Positions 1 to 6,568 of a DNA stretch of 9,256 nucleotides are shown one piece after another (position 1 is the first letter of the stretch; each line of letters starts with the position of its first letter). The position numbers and the translations under genes are program-made. The stretch is from contig JAITIB010000009.1 of NCBI GenBank assembly GCA_031279675.1, positions 1-9,256 of the forward strand, written 5' to 3'. This stretch comes from Puniceicoccales bacterium. Lineage in GTDB: Bacteria > Verrucomicrobiota > Verrucomicrobiia > Opitutales > UBA953. The notes under the pieces were generated by a model, which was not told the origin of the DNA, made no database searches, and saw only the letters and a list, made by a program, of their open reading frames with translations.

Positions 1-2
1 CA

Positions 3-107
3 AGACATGTCCGTTTTGCGTGGAAAGACACCGCCAGCCCCAACCTCGTTAACGGGGAAAAACTCCCCGCCGGAGCCTTCCGCTGGAGCGCATCCGCGCA
101 CAAATAA
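3..107 (+). CDS. C-terminal end of a sialate O-acetylesterase-like protein (5' truncated by the window)
   Basis: The frame starting at base 3 is open to a TAA at 105-107 and gives 34 residues, beginning RHVRFAWKDTASPNLVN and ending in a short hydrophilic tail. The pattern VRFAW, then a short polar stretch, then NLVNGEKLPAGAFRW matches what I remember of the C-terminus of sialate O-acetylesterases (SASA family: V-R-[YF]-A-W ... N-L-x-N ... G-L-P-A-x-P-F-R). These enzymes remove O-acetyl groups from sialic acids or other sugars and are usually exported. The catalytic Ser/His region lies outside the window, so activity cannot be judged. The gene converges on the secretion operon. The frame starting at base 1 is also open through the poly-C run, but this frame has the more protein-like sequence. 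The family call rests only on the tail motif. Confidence 0.68.
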   Translation, partial: RHVRFAWKDTASPNLVNGEKLPAGAFRWSASAHK

Positions 108-129
108 CCCCCTGCCGCCGTGCCCGCCG

Positions 130-153
130 CCCCCCCCCCCCCCCCCCCCCCCC
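130..153. repeat. Homopolymer tract of 24 consecutive C (G24 on the minus strand)
   Basis: An uninterrupted run of 24 C lies between the stop codons of two convergent genes, 22 bases after the esterase stop and 53 bases beyond the stop of the last secretion-operon gene. It is flanked by further C-rich DNA on the left. A transcript running past the end of the minus-strand operon would carry G24, which can in principle form a G-quadruplex. A transcript from the esterase side would carry C24. Such runs change length easily by slippage in vivo and in sequencing, so the exact count is uncertain. No reading frame I accept crosses it, so simple phase variation of a protein is not indicated. Confidence 0.95.
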
Positions 154-174
154 GGCGAACCCGGACAGGCTAGA

Positions 175-205
175 GCATATTACATAAAGCTATAGTGGAA
201 TATGC
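175..205. repeat. 7-bp inverted repeat just beyond the secretion-operon stop codon
   Basis: GCATATT (175-181) and AATATGC (199-205) are perfect inverted arms around a 17-base AT-rich centre. The element begins two bases after the TAG stop (207-209) of the last minus-strand gene, where a transcript-end hairpin might sit. The stem is AT-rich, the loop is long and no T-run follows on either strand, so it does not fit a canonical intrinsic terminator. It could be a weak 3' hairpin or chance in a short AT-rich island. Confidence 0.35.
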
Positions 206-206
206 G

Positions 207-896
207 CTAACGGCGGCGTGGGTTTTGGGGGTTGGGGTTTGCGCTGCCGTAGTTGCGTGATCTTGGGTAGTTTTCGCCGCTTGGGGTGGCGTTGAGGGAG
301 GGGTCTGATGGGCGCCAGTTGCTGTTTCGTGGGGTGCGTGTGGCGGTGGCGGGGATTCCCGGGTTGGTTGCGGGTGTGGCGGCGGGTATGATGCCTCGTC
401 CTTGGACGGGGGTGGGTGTGGCGGCGGGTGTGATGGGGATGGGGGCTTCGTTGGCTTTGGCCATTTCGAGGGACATGGCGATGCCGTTCATGCGGACGGT
501 TGCCGTGCGTGTGATTGGGTCCGCGGATTCGACGTACCATTTGGCGTCCTCGTCGCGGATTTTGACCCAGTGGCATTCGCGTGTGGCGGGGTTGGTGAGG
601 CTGATTTCGAGGTTGTCGCCGGTGCCGGTGAATCCGCGGATTTCGAGGGGTTGTTGTGTGGTTCCCGATTGTTGGACGCGGGGGCGTCGTATGATGCGGA
701 AGGGGGGGTTGGTAATGAGGTTTTCGCGTTGGATTTTTTGCGTGGCCGGGGTTGTCGGGGTTGGGGTGGGCGGGGATTCGGTGGTGTCGTCGGCGTCGGT
801 GTCGTCAAGGTCGTTGGCGTGGAGGGGTGCGGTCGCGACCAGTGTCATGGCTGCGAGGGAGAGGAGGAGGTGGCGGGTGCGGTTTGGGCTTTTCAT
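207..896 (-). CDS. Small exported protein with a possible GspC/PilP-like domain, last gene of the T2SS operon
   Basis: The product has 229 residues. An N-terminal signal peptide (about 1-27) has a basic start, the hydrophobic stretch HLLLSLAAMTLVATA and a likely cleavage after PLHA. An acidic, then Pro/Thr-rich linker follows (about 28-56). A compact folded segment (about 62-146) begins NPPFRII and contains LEIRGFTGTGDNLEISL and TATVRMNGIAMSLEMAKA. The alternating short beta-strands resemble the small beta domain of GspC (homology region) or PilP, which contacts the secretin N0 domain. The tail (about 150-229) is low complexity, rich in Pro, Thr, Asn and Arg, and ends in RRR. The ATG overlaps the secretin TGA as ATGA, which strongly suggests coupled translation and a joint role. 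Unlike usual GspC there is no retained membrane anchor, and there is no PilP-type lipobox. The GspC/PilP link is inference; presence of a real exported protein is much firmer. Confidence 0.8.
   Translation of the reverse strand: MKSPNRTRHLLLSLAAMTLVATAPLHANDLDDTDADDTTESPPTPTPTTPATQKIQRENLITNPPFRIIRRPRVQQSGTTQQPLEIRGFTGTGDNLEISLTNPATRECHWVKIRDEDAKWYVESADPITRTATVRMNGIAMSLEMAKANEAPIPITPAATPTPVQGRGIIPAATPATNPGIPATATRTPRNSNWRPSDPSLNATPSGENYPRSRNYGSANPNPQNPRRR
372..435 (-). repeat. 22-base imperfect direct repeat inside the C-terminal linker of the operon's last gene
   Basis: Bases 372-393 and 414-435 are identical except for one position (388 against 430), with a period of 42 bases, or 14 codons. 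They encode two copies of a PAATP segment in the Pro/Thr-rich tail. The unit keeps the reading frame, so copy-number change would lengthen or shorten the linker without breaking the protein. Only two copies are present. Confidence 0.75.
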
Positions 897-3400
897 GGTT
901 TGCGTTTTTGGGAGGTGGAGGAAGAGGTGGTGGTTTGTTTTTCGTTATCGATTTGGGAGCGTCGGGTGGCGTCGGCTTGGGCGTTTTGGCGTCGGCGGAT
1001 CTGTTCGATGGCGTCGCGTTCGGCTTTTGTGAGGCTGATGGCGCTGAAGCGTCCGGTTTCGATGTAACTTTTGGCGTCCACGCGGGTGAGTGCGCCGGGG
1101 TGGAGTCCGGGGGTGGTGTCGGTGTCGCCGGGTTGGGTGCGGTCGATGATGTAGGGTTTGAGGAAAACGATGATTTCGGTGCGCTCGGTTTCATTCATCT
1201 TGGGTTTGAAGAGTTCTCCGATGAGGGGGATGTAGCCGAGGAGCCAGACGATGCCGGTGTTTTCGGCTTCGCGGTAGGCTTGGAGTCCGGCGAGGACGAT
1301 GGTTTCGTTGTGGTTGGCGATGAGGTAGGAGGATGCGGATCGGGTGGCGGTGACGGGGGCGGGATTGCCGTTGATTTGCTCAAGGCGCAGGAGGGCCTTG
1401 CTGGATTGTTGCACTTGCATCTCGACGGAACCGTCGGCGCCGACGCGGGGGGTGACATTGAGTTCGAGGTTTATATCCTCGAAGTCCATGTTGCTTTGGG
1501 CGGCGAGACTACCGTTCCCATAAGTGGTGCTGCCGATGTAGGGGACGCGCTGGCCGATGGAGACCATCGCTGGCTGATTGTGCGAGGTGTGGATGAGGGG
1601 GGCGGAGAGGATGCGGACGCGCGAGTTGCTTTCAGCTTGGTTGAAGATCATCTCAAGGGAGAAATCGCGCAGGGAGCCGTTGATGGAGAAGGGGGGCTGG
1701 CCATTGGGGAGGGAAGGGGTGCTGGTGTTGAATTTGTAGTCGCCGTTGAGGGTGCCGCCGGTGGTGGCGGCGGTTTTGTAGCCGAGCCCGAGGGTGTTGA
1801 GGCCACTGGCCTCGCCGGTGCCGAGGGTGACTTCGACGATGATGGCTTCGATGCGGACTTGGGCGAGCGGTTCGTCGATTTTGGTGACGAGGTCTTTGAT
1901 TTGTTTGAGGTCTTTTTCGGTGGCGGAGATGATGAGGCGGTTGGTTCGGTCGTCCGCAGTGATGTCAATGAATCTGCTGTAGGTGTCGGTGGGGATGTTT
2001 GCGGAAGTGGTGGCGGCGCTGGCTTGCGGGTTGGAACTGGCTGGGCGGTATGAGAGGTTTGAGGGGTTGTTGTTTGGCGTGGGGGTGTCGCGGGTGGTGA
2101 GGCTGGAGATCGTGTAACCCGTGCCTGTGGCGCTGGTGCCGGTGTTACCGAGACCTGTGTTTGTTCTACTGCTGGTTCCTCCCAACCCGCCATTCGTGCC
2201 TCCGGTGCTGATTCCGGAGAAGCCTCCGCCGGTTCCGGTTCTGTTGCCGCCGGTGGCTTTTGCGTTGGGGATGGTGCTCAGGAGGATGTTGAAGATGGTG
2301 GTGGCGTCGGTATGGCGCAGGCTGATGACTTCGTTGATGATTTTGGGGATGTTATCCTGGTCCATCTGGGCGATGATGTCGCGGAGTTTGGCTTCGAGTT
2401 GCTGAGGGGCGATGACCATGAGCTGGTTGGCCGGGGCATCCACTTCGATGGTGATTTCCCCTGGGAGGATGGCGCGGAGGCCTCCGGACGCTGCCGCGGC
2501 GCCACCGGGCATGACCATGGGGTTTCCGCCGCCACCGGGGGCGCCTGTGCCTGTGGCGCTGCCGCGGAGGGTGTTGAGCTGGCGCATGATTTCGGAGGCG
2601 GCGACGTGCTTGATCTTGAAGAACATGATCTTGTTGGGGACGTCGAGGCTGGCGACGATTTTCTCGGCTTTCTGGACGGATGTGACGGAGTCCGTGTAGA
2701 GGATGGAGTTGGTGATGGGGAGGCTGAGGACGAAGGCGCCGCGGGTGCGATTGACGATGGTGTTGAGGGTGACTTCGATGGTTTGGGTGGAGATGTGGTT
2801 GAGGGTGAAGAGGCGCGAGATGACGCGTTCGGAGGGGGGGAGGTCGAGGGTGCTTTCGGTGTGGAGCGGGGGGGATTCCCAGAGGGCGACGGTGTTGGCT
2901 CCGGCGATGGGGGTGGCCTTGAAAAATTTGTCCCCTTGGGGGATGAGGGATACGCCGTTGATGGCGAGAAGGGTTTCGAGCGCGGTGATGGCTTGTGTGC
3001 GGGTGAAGGTTTCGTCGGCGTTGAGGTTGATCTTGAGGATGGGGAGGGTCTGGGTGCGGAGGACGGTTTTGCCGGAGAGTTTTTCGAAGAGGGCGATGAC
3101 TTGGGGGAGCGATTCGTCAACGAGGAGGATGGGGCCGACGATGTCGTTGGGGGCGAGGGGTTTGGGGGCGGTGGTGGGGGTGTTGCGGGGGGTGCGTCCG
3201 GTGGCGAATTCGGGGCGGCGTCCCGGGCGTCCGCCGATGGGGGGCGCCGGGGGTGGTGGCGGAGTGGTGGCGGTTTCGATCGCGGGTGGTTGGGGCGCGG
3301 CGGGGGCGTTCTGGGCGTCAAGGATTGTGTGGGGGGGGAGGAGGGTGCCGGCGGTGGCGGCGGCGAGGAGAAAGGTTTTTTTGGAAAAAGCGGGGAGCAT
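893..3400 (-). CDS. gspD: Type II secretion system secretin GspD
   Basis: The product has 835 residues, somewhat longer than many GspD proteins. It forms the outer-membrane channel of a T2SS. A signal peptide (about 1-30) is followed by a Pro-rich linker (about 31-85). A ring domain of the N0 type (about 88-163) contains ILLVDESLPQVIALFEKLSG. N1-like (about 193-255), N2-like (about 258-350) and N3-like (about 352-515) domains follow. The secretin core (about 516-755) carries RIEAIIVEVTL, VGQRVPYIGS, LELNVTPRV, ETIVLAGLQ and YIPLIGELFK, all typical of the family. N2 holds a Gly-rich loop (about 280-306), and N3 holds a Gly/Ser/Thr/Asn-rich insert of about 90 residues (about 380-470). A charged tail (about 756-835) follows the barrel and could be a pilotin-binding segment. 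The start is ATG at 3400 with no visible Shine-Dalgarno. The gap to the upstream GspM-like gene is 67 bases. PilQ is the alternative, but the N0-N3 order and the gspK/L/M neighbours favour GspD. Confidence 0.95.
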   Translation of the reverse strand: MLPAFSKKTFLLAAATAGTLLPPHTILDAQNAPAAPQPPAIETATTPPPPPAPPIGGRPGRRPEFATGRTPRNTPTTAPKPLAPNDIVGPILLVDESLPQVIALFEKLSGKTVLRTQTLPILKINLNADETFTRTQAITALETLLAINGVSLIPQGDKFFKATPIAGANTVALWESPPLHTESTLDLPPSERVISRLFTLNHISTQTIEVTLNTIVNRTRGAFVLSLPITNSILYTDSVTSVQKAEKIVASLDVPNKIMFFKIKHVAASEIMRQLNTLRGSATGTGAPGGGGNPMVMPGGAAAASGGLRAILPGEITIEVDAPANQLMVIAPQQLEAKLRDIIAQMDQDNIPKIINEVISLRHTDATTIFNILLSTIPNAKATGGNRTGTGGGFSGISTGGTNGGLGGTSSRTNTGLGNTGTSATGTGYTISSLTTRDTPTPNNNPSNLSYRPASSNPQASAATTSANIPTDTYSRFIDITADDRTNRLIISATEKDLKQIKDLVTKIDEPLAQVRIEAIIVEVTLGTGEASGLNTLGLGYKTAATTGGTLNGDYKFNTSTPSLPNGQPPFSINGSLRDFSLEMIFNQAESNSRVRILSAPLIHTSHNQPAMVSIGQRVPYIGSTTYGNGSLAAQSNMDFEDINLELNVTPRVGADGSVEMQVQQSSKALLRLEQINGNPAPVTATRSASSYLIANHNETIVLAGLQAYREAENTGIVWLLGYIPLIGELFKPKMNETERTEIIVFLKPYIIDRTQPGDTDTTPGLHPGALTRVDAKSYIETGRFSAISLTKAERDAIEQIRRRQNAQADATRRSQIDNEKQTTTSSSTSQKRKP

Positions 3401-3467
3401 GGTGGATGGTGAGTTGGCGTTGCTGGTTGTTGTTTGTGAAAATCGTGGGGGAGGGGAGTTTTTGTGT

Positions 3468-4028
3468 TTATGCGGGGTCGGAGGTGTCGAGGAGGCGGCA
3501 GGTGGAGATCTCGTAAATGGCGGTGAGTCCGTCGCGCCCGCCTTCGGGGGCGTCGATGCGGAGGGAGGTGATTGTGATGGGGAGGGTCTGGCTGCGGAGG
3601 CGGTCGTCGAAGACGAGGAGGCGATCCATGGGGATGTTGCGGAGGGTGAGTTTGACGGTGAGGACTTGGAGGTTGTTTTGGTTTTTCGAGGTGGACTGGA
3701 CGGAGTCGGTGTTGATGCGGGCCTCGGCGGCGATTTTTTCTATGAGGCCCTGAAAGGTGACGCCTTGGAGGGATTGCGCGGATTTGAGGCGTTCGACGTG
3801 TCTGGCGAGACGGTTAGTGATGTCGTCCTTTTGGTTGAGGATGACGTCTTGGATGGCCGCGGTGCCGAGGTTGGCCGCGTTCTGGGCGCGGGCGTTTTTG
3901 TGTTGTTTGAGGATGAGGGTGAGGGCGGCGAGCGCGAGGATCCAGAGGAGCGTGGCGAGGAGGACGCGTTCGCGCAGTGTTACGCCGCGCCTGGCGGTGT
4001 TGGTGGCGTGGTTGTGTTTTTTTGTCAT
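3468..4028 (-). CDS. gspM: GspM-like inner-membrane protein of the T2SS platform
   Basis: The product has 186 residues. A short basic cytoplasmic N-terminus is followed by one membrane helix (about 22-41, RVLLATLLWILALAALTLIL), a helical, probably coiled-coil stretch (about 45-88), and a small mixed alpha/beta domain (about 89-180) containing FQGLIEKIAAEARI and TVKLTLRNIPMDRLLVF. This is the topology of GspM (PulM/XcpZ): a single-span protein whose periplasmic ferredoxin-like domain pairs with GspL. Sequence conservation in this family is low, so the call rests on topology, size and position between the GspL-like gene and gspD. A PilO-like protein is the main alternative. The ATG overlaps the TGA of the GspL-like gene as ATGA, which indicates coupled translation. 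No Shine-Dalgarno precedes it. Confidence 0.8.
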   Translation of the reverse strand: MTKKHNHATNTARRGVTLRERVLLATLLWILALAALTLILKQHKNARAQNAANLGTAAIQDVILNQKDDITNRLARHVERLKSAQSLQGVTFQGLIEKIAAEARINTDSVQSTSKNQNNLQVLTVKLTLRNIPMDRLLVFDDRLRSQTLPITITSLRIDAPEGGRDGLTAIYEISTCRLLDTSDPA

Positions 4029-5332
4029 GGCCGGGCTGGTTGCGGTGGCGTGGGATCGGGGAGGGGTTCCTCGATCATGGCGGTGATTTCCTCGACGGTG
4101 GGGGCGCGTGCGCGGGTGACGTCGAGTGTGCCGACGGTGACGCGGAGGTCGAAGGAGGAGCGTCCGCTGCCGGTGTTGACGCGGGAGGTTTCGACTTTTG
4201 TGAAGGCTCCATTTTTGCGAAGTGCGTCGGCGTAATCGTTGACTTGGGTGGTGTTGGACGCGGTGCCGTTGATTTGGATCTGGTGCTTGGCCTTGGTGTC
4301 CGTGCCGGCTTTTTCAAAGAGGATGGTGGGGGGGCGGTAATGGTTGAGTGTGGCGAGGGCGTCGAAGAAGGACATTTTGCCGGCTTCGAGCTCATCGAGT
4401 TGGGCGACGAGCTCGGACTTGGTTTTGAGTGCGTCAACCTCGGCTTGGCGGGATTCGAGGCGTTTTTCCTCGGTGTGGACGCGGGCTTTGTAAATTTGCA
4501 CGGCAGCCGCCGTTGTGGCGAGGAGCGCCCAGGCAGCCGCGGTGGCGAGGAGGATTTTGTTGATGCGGCGGATGTTGTCGCGGTTTTTGCGTGTGCGCGC
4601 GAGCCATGGGCGTTCGCGCACGTCGGCGTTCCATGCGGGGTCGGCGGGCAGCGTGGCGGTGATTGTGGTGGCGGTGCCGGCGGGTTTCCAGTGGGCGAGC
4701 AGTGTTTTTGCGCCCTTGCCGTGGGAGGATCCTGCCCAAAAGAGTGTTTGCGCGGCGTGTGCGCCGGGGCATGAGGGTTCGCGCAGGGTGCGTTCGGCGC
4801 TGGCGCGCGTGGCGTGGGTGTGGGAGGGGTTGGGGTCGATTGGCCAGGAGCGCATGTCTGCCGGGAGAATGTCCCCGGCGTTTGCGAAGCGGACTGCGGT
4901 CAGTGCGTTTGGGGTTGCGAGCCAGTGCCAGGTGTCCGGTTTTTTTTGGGGGACGAGCAGGAAGTCCGGGAGGAGGAAGGCGGAGCGTTCATAGGCGTTG
5001 CCGACGGCGTGGCGCAGGCGTTCTCGCGCGGTGGCGTAGTAGAGCAGCGTTTGCCGGGTGGTGTCGGTGCACCAGCCGTAGGCGAGTTGATCAAGGGGCA
5101 GGGGGGCGTGGGATTCGAGGGAGATTTGGACGGTGTCCTCGATTGCGGCGGTGGCGGGGGAGTTGCCAGCCAGGGGCAGTGTCTCGGTGAAGAAGAGCCA
5201 GCCTGGGGCGGGCGCGATCACGGCGGGAGGGGTTGCGGTGGCGTCCACCGGGGCCGGTGTGGTGGCGGTGCCGGCGGGATCTGGGCCGGTGGCGGGCGTT
5301 GTGGAGGAGTTGCTGGCGGAAGGAAAAGACAC
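4025..5332 (-). CDS. gspL: GspL-like (PilM/PilN-type) inner-membrane platform protein
   Basis: The product has 435 residues. After a disordered Pro/Thr/Ala-rich start (about 1-43), a cytoplasmic region (about 44-230) includes AIEDTVQISLESHAPLPLDQ, which recalls the PilM/GspL pattern in which an I-x-x-E/S helix precedes a PLP/PFP motif. One membrane helix (about 257-281) follows, then a probable coiled coil (about 284-320), and then a small PilN-like domain (about 320-403) with HQIQINGTASNTTQVNDYAD. This matches GspL, which binds the GspE ATPase in the cytoplasm and GspM in the periplasm. The only in-frame start below the upstream stop (5369-5371) is GTG at 5332, without a Shine-Dalgarno. The first strands of an actin-like fold are not evident, so the true N-terminus may differ. 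The gene is real; the exact start is uncertain. Confidence 0.82.
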   Translation of the reverse strand: MSFPSASNSSTTPATGPDPAGTATTPAPVDATATPPAVIAPAPGWLFFTETLPLAGNSPATAAIEDTVQISLESHAPLPLDQLAYGWCTDTTRQTLLYYATARERLRHAVGNAYERSAFLLPDFLLVPQKKPDTWHWLATPNALTAVRFANAGDILPADMRSWPIDPNPSHTHATRASAERTLREPSCPGAHAAQTLFWAGSSHGKGAKTLLAHWKPAGTATTITATLPADPAWNADVRERPWLARTRKNRDNIRRINKILLATAAAWALLATTAAAVQIYKARVHTEEKRLESRQAEVDALKTKSELVAQLDELEAGKMSFFDALATLNHYRPPTILFEKAGTDTKAKHQIQINGTASNTTQVNDYADALRKNGAFTKVETSRVNTGSGRSSFDLRVTVGTLDVTRARAPTVEEITAMIEEPLPDPTPPQPARP

Positions 5333-5380
5333 GACGGTGGAGCGTTTTGGGGAGAACTCGGGTGGCGTTCAACATCTAAC

Positions 5381-5399
5381 ACCTGTTGCGTGGACAGGT
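5381..5399. promoter_or_regulatory. Inverted repeat ACCTGT-N7-ACAGGT in the 149-base gap between gspK and gspL
   Basis: Perfect 6-bp arms (5381-5386 and 5394-5399) flank 7 bases, about 50 bases upstream of the gspL GTG on the minus strand. The gap 5333-5481 holds no convincing gene. I see no clear -35/-10 pair and no T-run after the repeat, so it is neither a recognisable promoter nor a terminator. A regulator site or a small hairpin in the operon mRNA is possible. Six-base arms can easily arise by chance in GC-rich DNA. Confidence 0.25.
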
Positions 5400-5481
5400 T
5401 GCGCGCGGATGTTTTTGGGGATGGATGAGGGTGCCGGCACGGGAAATTTTTCAAAGAGGGGCCATTTGCACGGTCCATGGG

Positions 5482-6474
5482 TTATTCGCTTAGCAGGGCG
5501 TTGACGCGCTGGTTGCGCACGCCGACCCGTCCGTTGGCATTGTTGAGCAGTGAGTCCACGACGACCGAGGCGTCGCCTTTGGATGCGCGCACGATTACGC
5601 GCAGTTGCGAACAGGTGAAGCTGACGACGCTGCCCAGTGCGGGGGGCAGGCTTGCGCGGCCCAAGTCGCCCGCGTTGCGGAAAACCGTGGTGGCGCCGCT
5701 GATGTTGTTTGAGCCGTTGCGCGCGGCGATTACCGTTTGCGGATCAAATGAATGCCGTGAGGCGAGCACTTCGAGGACGGGCTCGGGCGCGGTGTTGATG
5801 TTCGGGGTTGCCGAGGTGCCGAGCAGCGAGACGCTTTTTGAAAAACGTTCCCAGAGTGCGTTTCCTGTCCCGTTTTCGGTGAAAAACGTCTCGGCGAACC
5901 CGTGTATGAGGCGCAATTCATCCAGTGTCTGGACGGGCCTGTTTGGGGGTGCGATGCCGTCGCCGTAACGGTCTCGTTCCGCGCCGTTGGCGCGCACGGC
6001 CTCGTCTGCGTCCGTCCAATCGGCAAGACAGTCCGCCAGGGTCTGGGCCTGGGTTTCGTCGATGCCAAGGTCCTGAAAAAAGCGCCGGGCAACCACAGTG
6101 TTTTCCGCCAATGCCTGGAGTCCGTAAAGGCCGCTCTCGTCGCGCAGCTCGACATCAATCTTGATGCCGCCCCCGGGTTCGAATCGCGCCACTTCCAGCG
6201 GGTTTTCCCAACCTTGGGCGGGGCCGAAGAGCGCGCCGTCAATCTGCGCGAACGCGCCCAGGACGCCCAGCGTGGCTTCGAGCGCGGAGAAGGCTTCGCG
6301 CCGCAGCGTGTGCCGCTGTGTGCGCTGCGCCTCCCAGATCAGCCTGGTGGTGGCGGCGGCGATGATTTCCGTGACGACGAAGGCGAGCAGCGCAAGCGAT
6401 GCCAGCACGAGCAGCAGCGCGGCGCCGGGGTGGCGCCGGGGAATGGGTCGGTGGATGGGTGTTCTCCAGGTCAT
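5482..6474 (-). CDS. gspK: Type II secretion minor pseudopilin GspK
   Basis: The product has 330 residues, a normal size for GspK. It has a short basic leader and a prepilin-type site RRHPG|AALLLVLASLALLAF (cleavage after Gly17), followed by a hydrophobic helix (about 18-40). The first mature residues lack Glu5, which is typical of GspK and suits its place at the pseudopilus tip with GspI and GspJ. Family signatures follow: DESGLYGLQAL (about 112-122), the helical domain with LADCLADWTDADEAV and a likely metal-binding acidic loop (about 146-170), PVQTLDELRLIHG (about 180-192), and TPNINTAPEPVLEVLASR (about 223-240). ATG at 6474 is the first start after the in-frame stop at 6481-6483. It begins 94 bases after ispH and is the first T2SS gene of the run. 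GspG, H, I and J are not nearby. Its base composition is balanced, unlike the following secretion genes. Confidence 0.93.
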   Translation of the reverse strand: MTWRTPIHRPIPRRHPGAALLLVLASLALLAFVVTEIIAAATTRLIWEAQRTQRHTLRREAFSALEATLGVLGAFAQIDGALFGPAQGWENPLEVARFEPGGGIKIDVELRDESGLYGLQALAENTVVARRFFQDLGIDETQAQTLADCLADWTDADEAVRANGAERDRYGDGIAPPNRPVQTLDELRLIHGFAETFFTENGTGNALWERFSKSVSLLGTSATPNINTAPEPVLEVLASRHSFDPQTVIAARNGSNNISGATTVFRNAGDLGRASLPPALGSVVSFTCSQLRVIVRASKGDASVVVDSLLNNANGRVGVRNQRVNALLSE

Positions 6475-6568
6475 TGCTCGCTATGCATGGGTGGTGGGGG
6501 GAAACCCCGCAAAATGCGTCCGGGTGCGGCTGTCGGGGGCGTTTTTTTCATGCGGGCGGGCGCCGGTG

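Noticed and set aside
7..195. Plus-strand frame running through the poly-C tract to give a poly-proline peptide
   Set aside because: The neighbouring frame ending at 107 carries a recognisable esterase C-terminus; the poly-proline arises only from the C run.
752..2053. Long plus-strand open frame of 433 codons opposite gspD
   Set aside because: It is antisense to a clear secretin; its Gly/Val/Asp-rich product follows from the strongly biased composition of the gspD coding strand and shows no domain pattern.
2312..3412. Plus-strand open frame of 366 codons opposite the secretin N-terminal half
   Set aside because: It is a low-complexity Gly/Asp/Glu product mirroring the gspD codons; the minus-strand reading contains family motifs and this one does not.
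2703..4235. Plus-strand open frame of 510 codons spanning the opposite strand of gspD and gspM
   Set aside because: It crosses two real genes on the other strand, starts with an Arg/Val-rich and then Gly/Glu-rich sequence of no recognisable family, and is explained by lack of stop codons in GC-rich antisense DNA.
5218..5478. Minus-strand frame beginning next to the gspK stop and covering the gspK-gspL gap
   Set aside because: Its product is Pro/Ser-rich with no signature, and it overlaps gspL by about 115 bases. It could only matter if a frameshift joined it to gspL, which the sequence does not show.
207..6474. The block as a wholly new secretion or surface machine
   Set aside because: GspK and GspD have clear family motifs and the L and M proteins have the expected topology, so a divergent T2SS is the simpler reading; only the last gene and the split gene set are unusual.
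6498..6508. GGGG-AAA-CCCC as a terminator between ispH and gspK
   Set aside because: The stem is four base pairs with a three-base loop and no T-run in the direction of transcription, so it is too weak to call.
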